From: Filosporella fistucella | Lineage: Eukaryota > Ascomycota > Leotiomycetes > Helotiales | Reading direction: 5' to 3' | Length of the DNA: 64,000 nucleotides | Assembly (NCBI GenBank): GCA_030077755.1 | Contig: JAQJZZ010000014.1 | Location: forward strand, 2,666,001 to 2,730,000 | In this document: positions 1-11,754 of the stretch, piece after piece | Layout of the letters: each line of letters starts with the position of its first letter | Position numbering within the stretch: position 1 is the first letter of the stretch | The notes under the pieces: model-generated | What the model saw: only the letters and a program-made list of their open reading frames with translations | What the model was told of the DNA's origin: nothing | The model's database searches: none | Made by a program: the position numbers and the translations under genes

Positions 1-1
1 G

Positions 2-625
2 CTGATGAGAGTGGTTTCTGGTTCTCATTCACGCTTCTTGGATCCAACGAGGGCCATGATGAAGTTAGCGCAACCCGTCATGTTAGTCTCTTGCAGCCAT
101 AAATTCGACAGTATGATTACCATCCAGTCACAAGCTCCAAAGCTAAAGATATATGACTATGATGAGCTACTCGGTCGATGGCCCGATGGGAAGGTAGAAA
201 ATCTAGACGAAACCGCGAATAATTTCCAAGCTCAGGGGCAAACAGCTGAAAACAATGACAATGATGATGACGACGCAGAATCTGCCTTTCCTGCTGGGCA
301 CTATTACCGGATTCCAGCCGCAGGGGAGTGTTTTAAGGTTTCTGACAGCATCCACACGTTCAGAGTTTCTCAGATTCTGGATTCGTATCTCAAGTACAAT
401 ACAGCACTTGCGTTAACATTTTCAGATGTCACGATCCTGACACACGGCCCTGCATGCCTTTCATGTATACTAGATGTAGGTGCCAGTATCGCCGCTACAA
501 ATGGCATCGTAGACACGAATCAGAACCGGTGGGTCATCTGCAGGAGTAAACATCCTAAGGTGGGACAGTATGCAGACGACCAGCACTACCCAGGGCCCCG
601 GAAAAGAATCAAGGCAGCTAAATAA
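2..625 (+). CDS. 3' part of an unrecognised protein gene, cut by the window edge
   Basis: The reading frame is open from base 2 to the TAA at 623-625, so the true start may lie upstream; the first ATG inside the window is at 5. The 206 visible residues contain an acidic Asp/Asn run (about residues 83-91), then a compact, apparently folded segment with the motif GHYYRIPAAGE and a Cys-containing stretch ILTHGPACLSC. The C-terminus is basic (PRKRIKAAK) and could be a nuclear localisation signal. No family was recognised. Composition is protein-like, but a spurious frame cannot be excluded. Confidence 0.4.
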   Translation: MMRVVSGSHSRFLDPTRAMMKLAQPVMLVSCSHKFDSMITIQSQAPKLKIYDYDELLGRWPDGKVENLDETANNFQAQGQTAENNDNDDDDAESAFPAGHYYRIPAAGECFKVSDSIHTFRVSQILDSYLKYNTALALTFSDVTILTHGPACLSCILDVGASIAATNGIVDTNQNRWVICRSKHPKVGQYADDQHYPGPRKRIKAAK

Positions 626-1160
626 TAGGCTTTATGAACTCGGCTGCTAGAGATATTTTTGATTTATGTATACATTCAACTTTTGCCTCTTCTCCGGACA
701 GTCATCCGGCTTTTCTGGGTGGATATCTACGCAAAGTATACAGTCGGCTTTCATACGGCCACAATCCATCCGGTGGCTTCAATGAGAAATAAATTGTCAT
801 GTATTATCTAGCTAGCAATGTTCTAGCATTTTCAACATATATTGTTATCACACGGTCTAGAGGAGTGGCGACGTGTGTAAGAACCGGGGAGAAAAGTCAA
901 TCAAGTCTCCTTGTGCGTTACGAGCTCCTTTAATACCACTGCTAGTTTCCAAGTCTCTCTTATCTTGTCCGACAATGGTATTGATAACTGTGCTAGCAGG
1001 CCCAAGTAAGTCGCCCAAATTCTTAAATGGAAATACAGCGTTGCAGCAGAACTCGAATCCCTATGATTGATCAGTTTGTTACCGTACAAGAGGTAAAACG
1101 TATGACACTCACGGTTAGGCATTTGAGTCCACCTCGACCGCATACTTGATCGATACAGAT
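626..1160. other. intergenic, no gene seen
   Basis: Short frames occur on both strands but none has a family motif, signal peptide or splice signals. The minus-strand frame at 901-1167 overlaps the end of the secreted peptide gene and looks like its 3' flank. Confidence 0.5.
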
Positions 1161-1388
1161 CTAGCATTGGTTCATGCAGCAGAACTGTTGAGATCTTGAT
1201 ACAAGCTCGAGACCTCTCTCATCTGGTGTAAAGCTGGAAATAGAGGTGGTCTCTGCTGAATATTGAGATGGTGAGCGCTCGACGTCTTCGTTATCGGTTG
1301 AAGCGATTGGGCCAGCAGAGGCAAATGAGAAATGGAGGATCACGCCCATGAAGGCTGAGAGCAAATTTCGGAAGTGCATGATGATCAA
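1161..1388 (-). CDS. small secreted peptide precursor with a Cys-Cys...Cys tail
   Basis: A 75-codon frame. It begins with a good signal peptide: either Met at 1388 or the Met three codons later, a hydrophobic core LLSAFMGVILHFSF, and a likely cleavage site after ASA (about residue 25). A Ser/Thr/Asp/Glu-rich propeptide-like middle follows. It ends with LVSRSQQFCCMNQC, where all three cysteines sit in the last seven residues. The layout (signal, acidic pro-region, short Cys-rich C-terminus after a basic residue) resembles processed secreted peptides. No known family was recognised. There is no intron inside the frame; an intron downstream of the stop cannot be ruled out. It could be a secreted signal or effector-like peptide, or a chance frame. 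Confidence 0.4.
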   Translation of the reverse strand: MIIMHFRNLLSAFMGVILHFSFASAGPIASTDNEDVERSPSQYSAETTSISSFTPDERGLELVSRSQQFCCMNQC

Positions 1389-2949
1389 TTGAAGATATAT
1401 CAGTATGTTGGGCGTGTAAAAGCAAAAGTTGTTTGGGAGTATGTTGTCTCAAGGTTGATTTGATAATGGGTTGGGAGGAGGTTGAATTATCTCGCTATCT
1501 GGCTCCTCGAATATAAGCTCTGGTAATAGTTTCACTATCTATTTGAGTGAATCGATAGAGTGGAATCAAGATCTTGTCCGATGTTGGGTTGCAATACCGA
1601 AATTTGTTCACTGCCATCTTGTACTTCTTCTTCGACCCTCCTTGAAGACTTGAAAGAATCGCCACCCCAGACCATAGTTTTGCGTGTACAACTTTGTTAT
1701 TGATTCTCAATTAGATTAATATCTCAACCTCTGCTTTTGTTTTGTCATCGAACTAGATACGATGCATCCCATACATTGATTTTATTGAGCTGAATCTGCT
1801 TCTCGACGAGTTTTATTTGACTGCAAATGTATCCTTCGACTGCAGATGATTTAAGAATTGGGTGTAGCAAGTTTATTCCGCACTCTACGAAACCTAAATG
1901 CTTCTACTCGTAAAGTCTCTGTGAACCTTCAAGAGCTTTCAAGTGATGAAGCCTCGTATCATGAGGACATCGATGCCATTTAGTACTGTGAGTCTGACAC
2001 AGGTAGAATCGCAACAAGTAAGCAGTAGCTACACGAGATAAGTTTGTATTTCTCTCGATTTCTGATTTTGAAAAGGCTATTTACTATCTTGAGAATGTTA
2101 TTCAACTTGAAAGTAGAAATTTCACACTTAGAGTAGCTTCCATTGTTTGATAGAAACGCTTGGGAGTTGAGCATGAAATTGAGCTCTGTGCAACCCTGTA
2201 CATGCATTTCAATGAATCGATCCTTGTGCCAATTTCACCTCATCCACAAGACTAGTAGCAACACAATTCTTGATTTCAAGCCTTCCAAATAATAGCAGCA
2301 GGAGTCCTAATTGAATATTTGATATGGGTGTTGAAGCTTTGTTGATATGGGACAGACAATTAAAAGCCTAGTACCTCAATATTGCCGCCTTTGGGCCATC
2401 TTCATGTTTTCCAATAGACTATAGCCTGCTTTGCATTTAACGAAACTCTCCCCTATAGCAACTCGCTTCATTACCCCGCACCAATTACCCCGCACCTCCT
2501 TTCATGACAGCCTACTCGAACAACTGTACTTATGCAAGGTATATACCTATAGAAACTTTTTGGCTTCTTATTAAAAAACTGTAGAGCAATCTAATCTTCG
2601 GTACCGTACCTGTACACGAGCAAATTTGCCAAAGACACAAGTCACTCCCAAAGTTTGATATCTAATAGTCACGTGATGAGTGCATTTATCACCGTCTCAT
2701 TTCAGAAGCTCCCCTTCCTTTTATGCTACTCGGAATACCTACGGCTGACCTAGTCCGGCAGGGGATGCAAGGAGATTGACGCAAACAAATCGAGAGCGTA
2801 TCCGCATCTCGAAAACAATTCGCATTCGCAAATACTTTCGCATCCAGGGTCTCGCATTCATCCTGGGAAACATCCCAGTAAGACTCAGTGGATCGTCATT
2901 TTAGGAAGTCCAACTATTTTGGCGAGGGTACTTTAACACTTTCTTAGGT
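1389..2949. other. intergenic, AT-rich, no gene seen
   Basis: Only short frames without recognisable content. At about 2799-2863 the hexamer-like word CGCAT recurs five times at irregular spacing, 150-200 bases upstream of the carboxylesterase start. It could be a cis-regulatory cluster of that gene. Confidence 0.45.
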
Positions 2950-3000
2950 CACTCCTCACTTCCCTTCTTTTTTTCCCTTTCATCTCTCTCTTTATTCTAT
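2950..3000 (+). promoter_or_regulatory. CT-rich core promoter/5' leader of the carboxylesterase gene
   Basis: A nearly pure pyrimidine tract ends about ten bases before the start codon at 3011. CT-rich tracts just upstream of the start are typical of filamentous fungal promoters and leaders. No clear TATA box was seen. The tract supports the chosen start. Confidence 0.4.
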
Positions 3001-3010
3001 ACATGAAGTC

Positions 3011-4878
3011 ATGAGGATCGCCTGTCTTTTTGCGTTGTTCGCATCTTTTGCTGTCATTGTGTTTGGATCCGATTCCAAGTGCCATTCTCTCAAAGAATAT
3101 GTTTCTACTACAAGTGGATTAATCGTTGGCCACGCCGCAGAAAACAAGACTGGAGTGACGGAATTCCTTGGAATTCCTTATGCTGCTTCAACAGTCGGGT
3201 CTCAAAGATGGCTTCCCCCGCAGCGTTTTACATCGAAAGACATTTTTAACGCTTCGATTTATGTAAGCTTTTGAGTTCTTTGAGGTTGATGGCATTGACT
3301 TATGGAACAGGGGCCGTGAGCTGTCAATATCTTGAAGAGGAAACATAACTGAGCCAGAATAGGAGTTGTCCCGCAAATGTTGCTGGCACAGTCGCATTTC
3401 CAAACAAAACGGCTCAATTTGATCGCGTATTTCTAGCTTTTACCTCTCAAGGAGGTAATGTGCAGTCAGAAGATTGCCTCTCACTCAATCTATGGATCAA
3501 AGGGAAGCCAAAATTGGGCGGCTCAAAGCCTGTCTTGGTGTTCTTTCCAGGTGGAAGTATGAAGATTTCTCCTCCATGCAAGCTGAGAAATGAATGGCTA
3601 ACTTGAATTTCAGGATGGAGTGCTGGCGGATCCAAGAGTTTGTTCTACAATGGCAAGTATCTTGCTGAAGCAGAAGACGTGATTGTGGTAACCATAAAGT
3701 GAGTTTATACACATTCACAGATATAGCTGACATTTATAGCTATCGCCTGAACATATTTGGTTTCCCTGGCACGCCTGGATTACAACAGAATGTAGGTCTT
3801 CTAGATCAACGAATGGCTCTTGAATGGCTTCGGGACAATATTGCGGCATTTGGAGGTGATTGTGATCGAATTACGGTCTTCGGACAATCAGCTGGATCAG
3901 TTTCAGTAGGATATCTGGCATATTCATATTCAGAGGATCCTATTGTGGCTGGCTATATAATGGAATCTGGGACTCCTCATAGCTGGACACCACTCTCACC
4001 AGAGCTTGCTGCTCAACATTGGTATAATGCCTCTTCGACTCTTGGCTGCGGAACATCAGGAGATGTTCTGAGCTGTATGCAATCCAAAAACACAACAGAA
4101 GTGCTTGCAGCATTTGCAAAAGTGCCGTTCGATCCCACAAATGCCCTACTTCAACCGCAGTTTCAGCCAGTGGAGGACAATATCACTATTTTCCATGATT
4201 ACAATGCACTTGCAGCTGAAGGTAAATTTGCCAAGCTTGTAAGTGCTGCTCCTATATCTACTCCAAGCCATAACAATTTTCTAACAATTTCCATCATAGC
4301 CAGTTATAGTAGGGAACACAGATTTCGAATCTGGATTCTACCAGATCGCTGCCTTTCCTACAGGCAAATCATTCGATACAATCCAACAAAAATTCTTCAA
4401 TCTCGAGGCATTTACCTGCGCCTCTGCCATCGAAGCAGGAGCTCGTGCTGCAAGCGGCGTCTCAGTCTACCGATACAGATATTTTGGGGACTTCCCCAAT
4501 CTACAGCTCTACCCTGGCAGTGGCTCATACCACGGAAGTGAGCTCACAATGATCTTTGGAACATCGGAAGATGTCTCAGGCCTGCCGAATACTGAATCTG
4601 AGAATGAGGTAAGCGCATATTTGATGAAGGTATGGGCAACATTTGCTCGAGATCCCCAGAATGGACTGAAGGAACTTGGATGGCCAGTCTATCAAAATTC
4701 AAATGGTATGAGATTTTGCGTTTCGAATATATATTCCGGCTGATAACAAGCAGCTTCTACCCTCGTTCGATTGGGGTATAACAACCAGAGGAAGCCTGAT
4801 TTTGTCCCACCGAGCTTCTCCGATGCTCAGTGTGCTGTTCTTAATGGAGCAGTTGATTTGGGCAAAGGAGCAATGTAA
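3011..4878 (+). CDS. secreted type-B carboxylesterase (cholinesterase-like alpha/beta hydrolase)
   Basis: Predicted exons 3011-3262, 3311-3315, 3363-3556, 3614-3698, 3740-4238, 4300-4705 and 4754-4878 sum to 1566 nt (521 aa), usual for the family. Residues 1-19 form a signal peptide. Family landmarks in order: [15 protein letters not shown] (created only by the 5-nt second exon); [18 protein letters not shown]; and the nucleophile elbow FGQSAGS with Ser229. The rest of the triad fits Glu355 in NTDFESGFY and His423 in SYHGSEL. Several Asn-X-Ser/Thr sites suggest N-glycosylation. It should hydrolyse carboxylic esters outside the cell; the substrate cannot be told from sequence. The intron at 4239-4299 has a CTAAC branch site. 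The 3557 donor is my best guess. Confidence 0.88.
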
Positions 4879-5555
4879 GAAGGCGCTGCACTGCGTAGCC
4901 AGTTGGGGGCTAGAAGTTGTGAAAATAGGCTGTCCAACACACTATAGTTACAGCGTATCATGCCCTGTGTTGCAGGCTTCTAGCTCTATTGTTCCAGCGG
5001 TTGTAGCCTGGGTATTGAGTTTTACTGTCTCGCGGCTCTCTGCCTAGAATCCACCAAGAATGGGGGAGATGTAGATCAAGCATATAGGAAAGATCATCAA
5101 ACATCGAAAATGGCGCTGCTACCTTCAATCAAATATCTTCATTTCACCATCTTATGATCCTTCGTAATGTGTTGATGCAGATATGGAACGTGCTGAAACC
5201 AAACCAAAGGAGAATGAAAAGCAGGTCATGATCTCTTTCAGCTCCTGACCCTCTGCTCCATGTAAAATGATTCTTGAATGACAATTCCAAACGAGGCGAA
5301 ATTCTTCACGCATAAGTGTTCTGGTATTGAAAACAATCAGACACACAGCAGTGGTATTGCACAAGTAGTACCTGCTTAGTCATGCGGGGTCCTTCCCTTG
5401 TCCACAAGTCTGTTACATCACCACTTCCCTCCTCCCTCCCCCAAAGCGTTCTCCCAAAACCTCCCCAATTCCAAAATGGCGTCTCCAATCTCCCTCCCCT
5501 CCATCTTCCACCCTCCCTGATACCACTCACCAGTCATCTCCCAAATTCCTCCAAA
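4879..5555. other. intergenic between carboxylesterase and aldo-keto reductase
   Basis: 3' flank of the carboxylesterase followed by a C-rich promoter (about 5400-5550) for the reductase. A long open frame runs into the reductase from 5382, but its extra N-terminal Pro/Ser-rich residues have no counterpart in the aldo-keto family, so it is treated as leader. Confidence 0.5.
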
Positions 5556-6545
5556 ATGGCCACGAAACTCAGTCTCTCCGACACCCTTCCCCTCCTCCAC
5601 AGCAAGCATCGAATCCCTCGCCTCGGTTTCGGCGTCTATCTATCACATGGAGAGAGCTGTATCTCAGCTTGTAGTACAGCATTGGAAGCAGGATATAGAC
5701 ATATAGATTCCGCACAGTACTTCTTTCTTGCCCACCCCATAGCACACGACATCAAACACTAACGCAAACAGATACTACGCCAACGAATCCGAAGTCCGCC
5801 TCTCTATCCAACGCTCCTCTATCCCACGCTCCTCCCTTTTCCTAACCACAAAAATAATCTCTCCTGCACGCACACTAGCAGAAACCTATGCTTCTCTTCT
5901 AGAAAGTGTGAAAAAGCTAGATGGAGAAGATGGATATGTAGATTTATTCCTTATCCATACCGCGAGCGGCGGAGCAGAGGCTAGGAAAGAATTATGGATG
6001 GCGTTGGAGAGGCTACGGAAGGAGGGAAAGGCGAGGAGTATTGGGGTTAGTAATTGGGGCGTGGGACATATTGAGGAGATGAGGGGGTATGCGACTGTTT
6101 GGCCGCCGAGTGTGAATCAAATTGAGGTATGTATAGACATCATATACCTTTCTATAAAGCCAGAGGAGCAACAACGCAGAAGCAGTAGAATCCTAACAAA
6201 AAATAGCTCCACCCCTTCTCCCAACAACGCGAAATAGTAACCTACTGCCAAAAACACAACATCGTCATCGAAGCCTACTGTCCTCTAGTAAGGAATCAAA
6301 AAGCAAATCATCCTGTTCTAAAAGAAATCGCAGAAAAACATGGGAAGACGGTCGGACATGTATTGATTAGATATTGTCTGCAGAAAAACTGGATACCGTT
6401 GCCAAAGAGCGAGACGAAAGAGAGGATTGAGGCAAATAGGGATGTGTATGATTTCGAGTTGAGTGAGGATGAGATGGAGAGGTTGGATGGGCTGGATGAG
6501 GGGAGTAAGGGTGCTATTGTGCAGGCTGTGACGAATGAGTTGTAG
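5556..6545 (+). CDS. aldo-keto reductase
   Basis: Exons 5556-5716, 5772-6126 and 6207-6545 give 855 nt (284 aa), the normal length for a small fungal member. The start MATKLSLSD is chosen because the family begins close to the IPRLGFGVY strand. The catalytic tetrad is visible: Asp51 and Tyr56 in GYRHIDSAQYY, Lys81 in FLTTKI, His116 in LFLIHTAS. Barrel landmarks include SIGVSNWGVGHIEE, and the NADPH phosphate-binding segment PLPKSETKERI lies near the C-terminus. It should reduce aldehydes or ketones with NADPH in the cytosol; the substrate is unknown. Intron 1 (5717-5771) has an ACTAAC branch site; intron 2 is 80 bp. No cluster partner is evident. Confidence 0.9.
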
Positions 6546-6842
6546 AAATAGTAAGGCTAGGATCAGATGAACACAAGGGGAGGGACACAAAATCCACACC
6601 GTTTAAATGCAAATATATGGATTTGTCTTCGACGTCCAAAGTTCCAATGGATCATCGAGCAACATGATTGTGCTCAACGGTCAGGCCCACTTCAAATTAA
6701 GACTTACACATCAAGTCTGGAGACAAAAGTCATGGAGCAACAAAGCAAATAGGTATCGTTTCCGTACAAACTAGCAACGCCTCGCTATGCAATAACCTAT
6801 ACTCCTTATCGATTGCAAATTGACAGCTCCCCTTCCATAATT

Positions 6843-9222
6843 CTAGTCTTTCAAACCGACACCAAATTCATCATATAGTTCTCCAATTCTCACACCCCGG
6901 TTGTCTGCAATCATGCCAACGAGTCCTTGGCCAATATCTCGAATATCATTATAATCATGTAGAAGCTTGATATGCTTCTTGACTGTCTCAGCGGCTGGTG
7001 AACTAAAACATTTGAGCTTGAATTTTTCATAGCGCCCTCTGGTGCTTACCGAAGGTCTTTCGTCACTTCCTCTAATTTGGAGCGTTTGCTAGCTATCTCT
7101 GCTTCCAGAGCTGCATTTCTTGCTTGAATTGAAGCCTAGGCACTCTGGATTAGTCGACAAGTCCAATACCTATTTCTTTGAAAAGACTTACAATCTTCAT
7201 CGCTTTCAATTCGGTCATCAAGACATCATTGTTCTGAGAGCCCTCTCGTTTGAATGACGCATTTGCGCCCTTTTTTGGTGGAGAAGACATTGAATCTTGG
7301 GCAGGATTTTGTCGCGAGCCATCAGATCGAAATTCTGCTTTGAACAATGCATATGGTGCTGTATCCTGGTCTCCTGAAACTTCTTTGCCCCCGAAAGGTA
7401 TCGTGGAAGGACTCTGTTGAGGCTGGGAAGAAGGTAGAGACTCTGTTTTAAGTGGAGAAGATGGTATAGCAATGATAGAAGACTTCTCTATTTGAGCAGA
7501 TACCTTCACAGTTTCATCCTCATTTCCTGAAAGATCTGGAATAACCAGGGAATTGAGTGTGATCTTGATGGGTGACATGCCTTCTTCCGGCAACTCGTCG
7601 TCATCGCTATCAGGGATGCATGTCTTATTTGAAAGAGGCTTTGAGTTTGATAACTCGGCAAGATCGTCACATTCCATTCTGGGAAGAGTATCGTCCTCAG
7701 GCCTGTCTGCACGCATAGCAAGGTCTGTATCTTTCATATGGATATCTTCTTCATGTGCCGAAGTTGATACTGCCTCCGCCTTTTGGTTTGTGCTTGGAGC
7801 AAGAGGCAAAGAACTTTCGTCGATATGATCGGCTTCTGGCTTTGTAGGTTCCATAACTGGGTTATCAATTGTATTGTTTGAGGTTGGCAGGACGACCATA
7901 CCATCGCCTCCCACAGCAACTTCCGAAAAACCTTCCAACTCTTCAGTCATCGAGATATCGACATTGCACAGGGAAATCTCCTGCATCGATATGGTCTCGC
8001 AAACCGAAGACATCCCAACTTGGCTATCATGAACATCGATGGAATTTTCATAACTGTTTGCCTTCTTTTTTGGTAACGGTAAAGCTGTGATTTCAGTACC
8101 ATCTGAAATAGCAGTGGAGCTGGCTGCGGCTGTATGCTCCAGTTGGAAAGGATTATCCAGAGCTATTTCTTCTGTGTTGTTTGATCCTGTCCCTACAGCG
8201 TCATCTGTTTCAGTGTACTTTGGCGTCGGCTGTTTTTCTTCCGAAATCTTCTCCCCCTCTTCAACAACTTGAGGTGCATTGGTATGTCCAATATGCGTTA
8301 ATGAGGACTCGTTATCTCGATCCTCTGTATCATTGTTATCGTTGATGCCGATAGCAATCTCTTCTTCTACGGGGCTTTTCCCCTCGTTGGTTAAAGCTTC
8401 AGCTGTAGCAACCCTTTCTGAAGACGCCTGATTCTGTTGCCGTCGCTCTAAATTCTCACCAGTGCTTGGTGATAGTCCGCCTTTCTGTCTCTCCAATTCT
8501 GAGGGAGCAAGAGGTATTGGCTGAGCATGGTTTCCTTCCGAGGCTTGTTCATCCAAGTTGTCATCGTGCATGGTAGTCGGCGATTCGAGATGATCTTCAC
8601 TCACATCATCGTTCCCTCCATCCCCCAAGCTAGAGCTAGTGTGATTCTCTTCTGTCAGAAGTTCTGCTACCTGTTTCTCGGGCTCTGCATCCTTGTCCTC
8701 CTCTTCTTCTTTCATCACTGCGTCACTTCTCTCTTCCGGCACCGCTTTATCTCTCCCCAAATCACCAGCATCATCTGCCCCTCCCATCTTCTTATCCCGA
8801 TCCAAACCACCCCTCTTCACTGGGCTTGAGAACTCTGAAATATCATCACTGTCCGGTACTTCCATATTATTTCCTGGCGTGTCCTTCCAATTCATCTGGT
8901 TCTCTGCTTTCTGACCTAGATCCGTTCCCACACTTGCTCCTAAGTTCAAGTCCCCCTCCTCGGGCACCTCACCACCTTTTCTCTCTTGCAACAAAAAAGG
9001 AAGAACAGGAAGCTCTACAGTCTCCTCTGTTTTAGAAGCGGAAGCTGCAGGCATATCGTCCGGTGTCGAAGCACCCGATGCATTACCCCGAAGCTCAGAT
9101 CCAGACTCACATCCCATTTGAGCTGCAGGAGAAGCCTGACCAGGAGGAAGTGAAGAGAAGACAGGGTCTGTGGAGCTTGGAGTATCTGTCTCCTCTGAGA
9201 CGAAATTGGCGTCTACAGACAT
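6843..9222 (-). CDS. swi5: Swi5-domain recombination mediator with very long acidic N-terminal extension
   Basis: Exons on the minus strand are 9222-7192, 7135-7050 and 7002-6843, 2277 nt in all (758 aa). The last ~81 residues match the Swi5/Sae3 domain: a heptad-like helix (RNAALEAEIASKRSKLEEV), then LLHDYNDIRDIGQGLVG and the family ending IGELYDEFGVGLKD. Swi5 proteins work with Sfr1/Mei5 to stabilise Rad51 or Dmc1 filaments in the nucleus and are usually only about 80-100 aa. Here residues 1-677, all in the first exon, are acidic, Ser/Glu-rich and probably disordered. They carry two similar motifs, VPDSDD (122-127) and IPDSDDD (536-542), each followed by Ser-Pro-(Val/Ile)-Lys. Introns are 56 and 47 bp. 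The domain call is firm; the role of the extension is unknown. Confidence 0.87.
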
Positions 9223-10658
9223 ATTTGCGGAGATCGAGCGTCTGGGGCGGGTCGGGCGGTGAAATTAAGATCAATTATATCTTGCTGGTAGAATTCAGCG
9301 GGTGCACATTGAATGTCGAAATAAAGTGGCCACAGAGAGATGAGTTGAAAATCAGCCTACGCCCGCGGGACGAGGTCAGAATAGACTTCAATTGAATTTC
9401 ATTCTAAAATCTCAACGGGGCAGGCACCCAGATACTGGATGGGAAGGAACGCTAGGTTGGTTATTGATGGGATCGGAGGAAGTGGCAGAGATTCAAATAA
9501 ATTTCCCCGCGGGAGGAATGAGGTAGAAAGAAGGTTGTTAGCTGAAATCTAAGTGGCAATAAGGTCACTTGTAAATCCCAAGTGCCAATGGAACGTGTTG
9601 CAGTTGCTTTTGAATGCCAGAGGGGAAGGAGCATTGTTGTGAGGGAAGGTCAGGTGATTCGATATTTTGCCTGCGAGTGCATTCACGTGATATGAATATT
9701 GAGATGGAATGAACATCAACTTAATCAGCTATCAGAGTGATCCTTTATGGCTCTTGAGACGCTATATATCTTGTCGACAGACCTTCAATGATTTTGACCA
9801 CTCCTGCCGTAGATTTACAAAAACCCTCCAGCTGAGCCCGAAGCACTGCCTGTTGATACAAAGTTATACCCTATACAACCGCCTTACATTTCTGACACAG
9901 CACGCCTTCCCTCACGTCCACATACACAAACTCTATTCAAATCCTCGAAGCTCTTCTGTTCTACAAGCAATCCCAATTCAAAGATATAGCATTGAGACAT
10001 CAACGCAATGAACCCCATTCCGTAATCCATCCCTAATCATCCACAGTTTTCCCTTTTGACTAATTCTTGCTCCCAATTCAGCCCCTAACTCTAAGTAAGC
10101 TCAGACATCAACTCTCAAGCAAAAATATGAATGGGATAGGTATATAATTTGGTGATCATTAAAGGTCATGACCTCTGGCATACACTTCAGATCCTGGGCG
10201 CTGAACGCAGAGGGAGAAGTATCAGCTGGAAACCCAAATCCGTATGAAAAACTAGATCCTGCGAGACGAATCGTTGGGTCGAGGTAGGGCCATGAGTGGA
10301 AGTTTGCTGCCATCTACATTGGCTGTAAGATTATGGACGTGGAAAAGCAGGAACCTTTCTTCAGACCATGAATAGAAACCAGTAACGTGACGATCTGGCG
10401 TAAAGTACGCGGAGAAGGGTGTAGACACTGCCAATATCGGCAAGCACTTGCTGCACTACCAGCCAAGAAACTCACAAAAGTTTGTCACAGAACAAAGGAG
10501 CAGCCTCAAAAGTCAAGGACGAAAAAGGCATCCATTATGACCATTAACGCCTTGCAGTAGTACCGAGCTCAGCATACTTCGCGAGCACCATCAATGGTAC
10601 ATTCATCAAAACGCTTGCTTCCCAAGCAAGATCCAAACCCCAGTCTATCCATACCCTC
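9223..10658. other. intergenic, no gene seen
   Basis: Promoter side of the Swi5 gene and 3' side of TIF6. Only unsupported frames up to about 110 codons occur. Confidence 0.5.
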
Positions 10659-11754
10659 TCAATAAAACGATTCCACCATCGTATCCTTAAGATTCGTATT
10701 GATATTCCCTGGTCCTTGTCCCTCACCCAGTCGGAATACACTCTCCACAACACTCAACTCTGTCGCCGTTGTATCCAATCCTGTTACTGCCAACCAATCA
10801 TTAACCACCATACCTGCACCTACGACACTGCTTCCTCGATTAATACTTCCCGCTACAAGCGGTACTTGTAATAAACTCGACAGTTCATCTTGGTCTTGGA
10901 TAGAAGTCTTTGGATGGACGATACCACCTTGGTTTGAGAGGGCCATGTAGGAACCTACAAGGACGTTGTCGGCGATGGTTTGGCGGAAAACTTCAACACC
11001 TAAGACATCCGCAATTATTTCCTCTGTTTCGCGCTCGAGATCGGGATGGACGAGGGCTACGTGGTCGTTGGAGACGATTACGTTTCCGAGAGCTGACAGG
11101 CGTTCTTCTATTCTCTTGGATGTGTTAGATCTGTTTTGCCTCTCTTGGCTTGTAACCGTACCTGTATCTTGACAGAATCTGGTAAACTGTTTCTCAAGTG
11201 TTGTAATTCTTGATCTGTTGTGGACGTTGGTACCAAGAGGCCTTTCCGGTTTCTGTATTTCATCAGCAACATCCTATGATGCCTGGCTGTCTCTAGCTCC
11301 AAATTGTAGAACATACCCAGCGGTCAATCTTCCAATAATCCTTGTACCCGCAATTGTTGTATGGCAAATTGGGATAACATCTTGGAGTTCCGCCTCGAAA
11401 ACACTGTATGCATGTATCAGAATCTGCTGTATGTATTCCCGACTCTCTCCGATCTAAGTATTCCCTTCCGGATTTTGCATCTCTTATCGTATGCCTCCCT
11501 GCAAAGTATGGCGTACCTGTAGAAATTCTCACTAGCACCCGTCGCAACCAAAGCATAAGAATTTGTCAACGTCGAAAAAACACCGACCCTGCAGACAGAT
11601 CATTAGCCCAATGCACTCTGACTCCATTCCCTTTGGGCCAAGTATAGAATGCGTGCATTCATCATCATCCATGGCGGGGCATGAGCGCAAAGAGGGGCAA
11701 TTCTTTCAGAAAAACATACTCATTCGAGTTCTCAAACTGTGCTCGTACCGCCAT
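10659..11754 (-). CDS. tif6: eukaryotic translation initiation factor 6 (60S biogenesis factor)
   Basis: Five exons, 11754-11720, 11588-11517, 11403-11317, 11252-11162 and 11114-10659, sum to 741 nt (246 aa), the family length. The protein starts [12 protein letters not shown] and contains the conserved segments [50 protein letters not shown] and [17 protein letters not shown]. The C-terminal half reads [29 protein letters not shown] and [17 protein letters not shown], with ESVFRLGE near the end. TIF6 binds the 60S subunit, is needed for its maturation and export, and blocks premature 40S joining. Start context and all splice sites are canonical, and exon 1 is only 35 nt. Essential housekeeping gene; identification is firm. 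Confidence 0.96.

Noticed and set aside
5382..5555. N-terminal extension of the aldo-keto reductase
   Set aside because: The extra Pro/Ser-rich residues have no family counterpart and the sequence looks like a C-rich leader.
8527..9035. Plus-strand frames opposite the Swi5 gene
   Set aside because: Shadows of the acidic Ser/Glu-rich coding sequence on the other strand.
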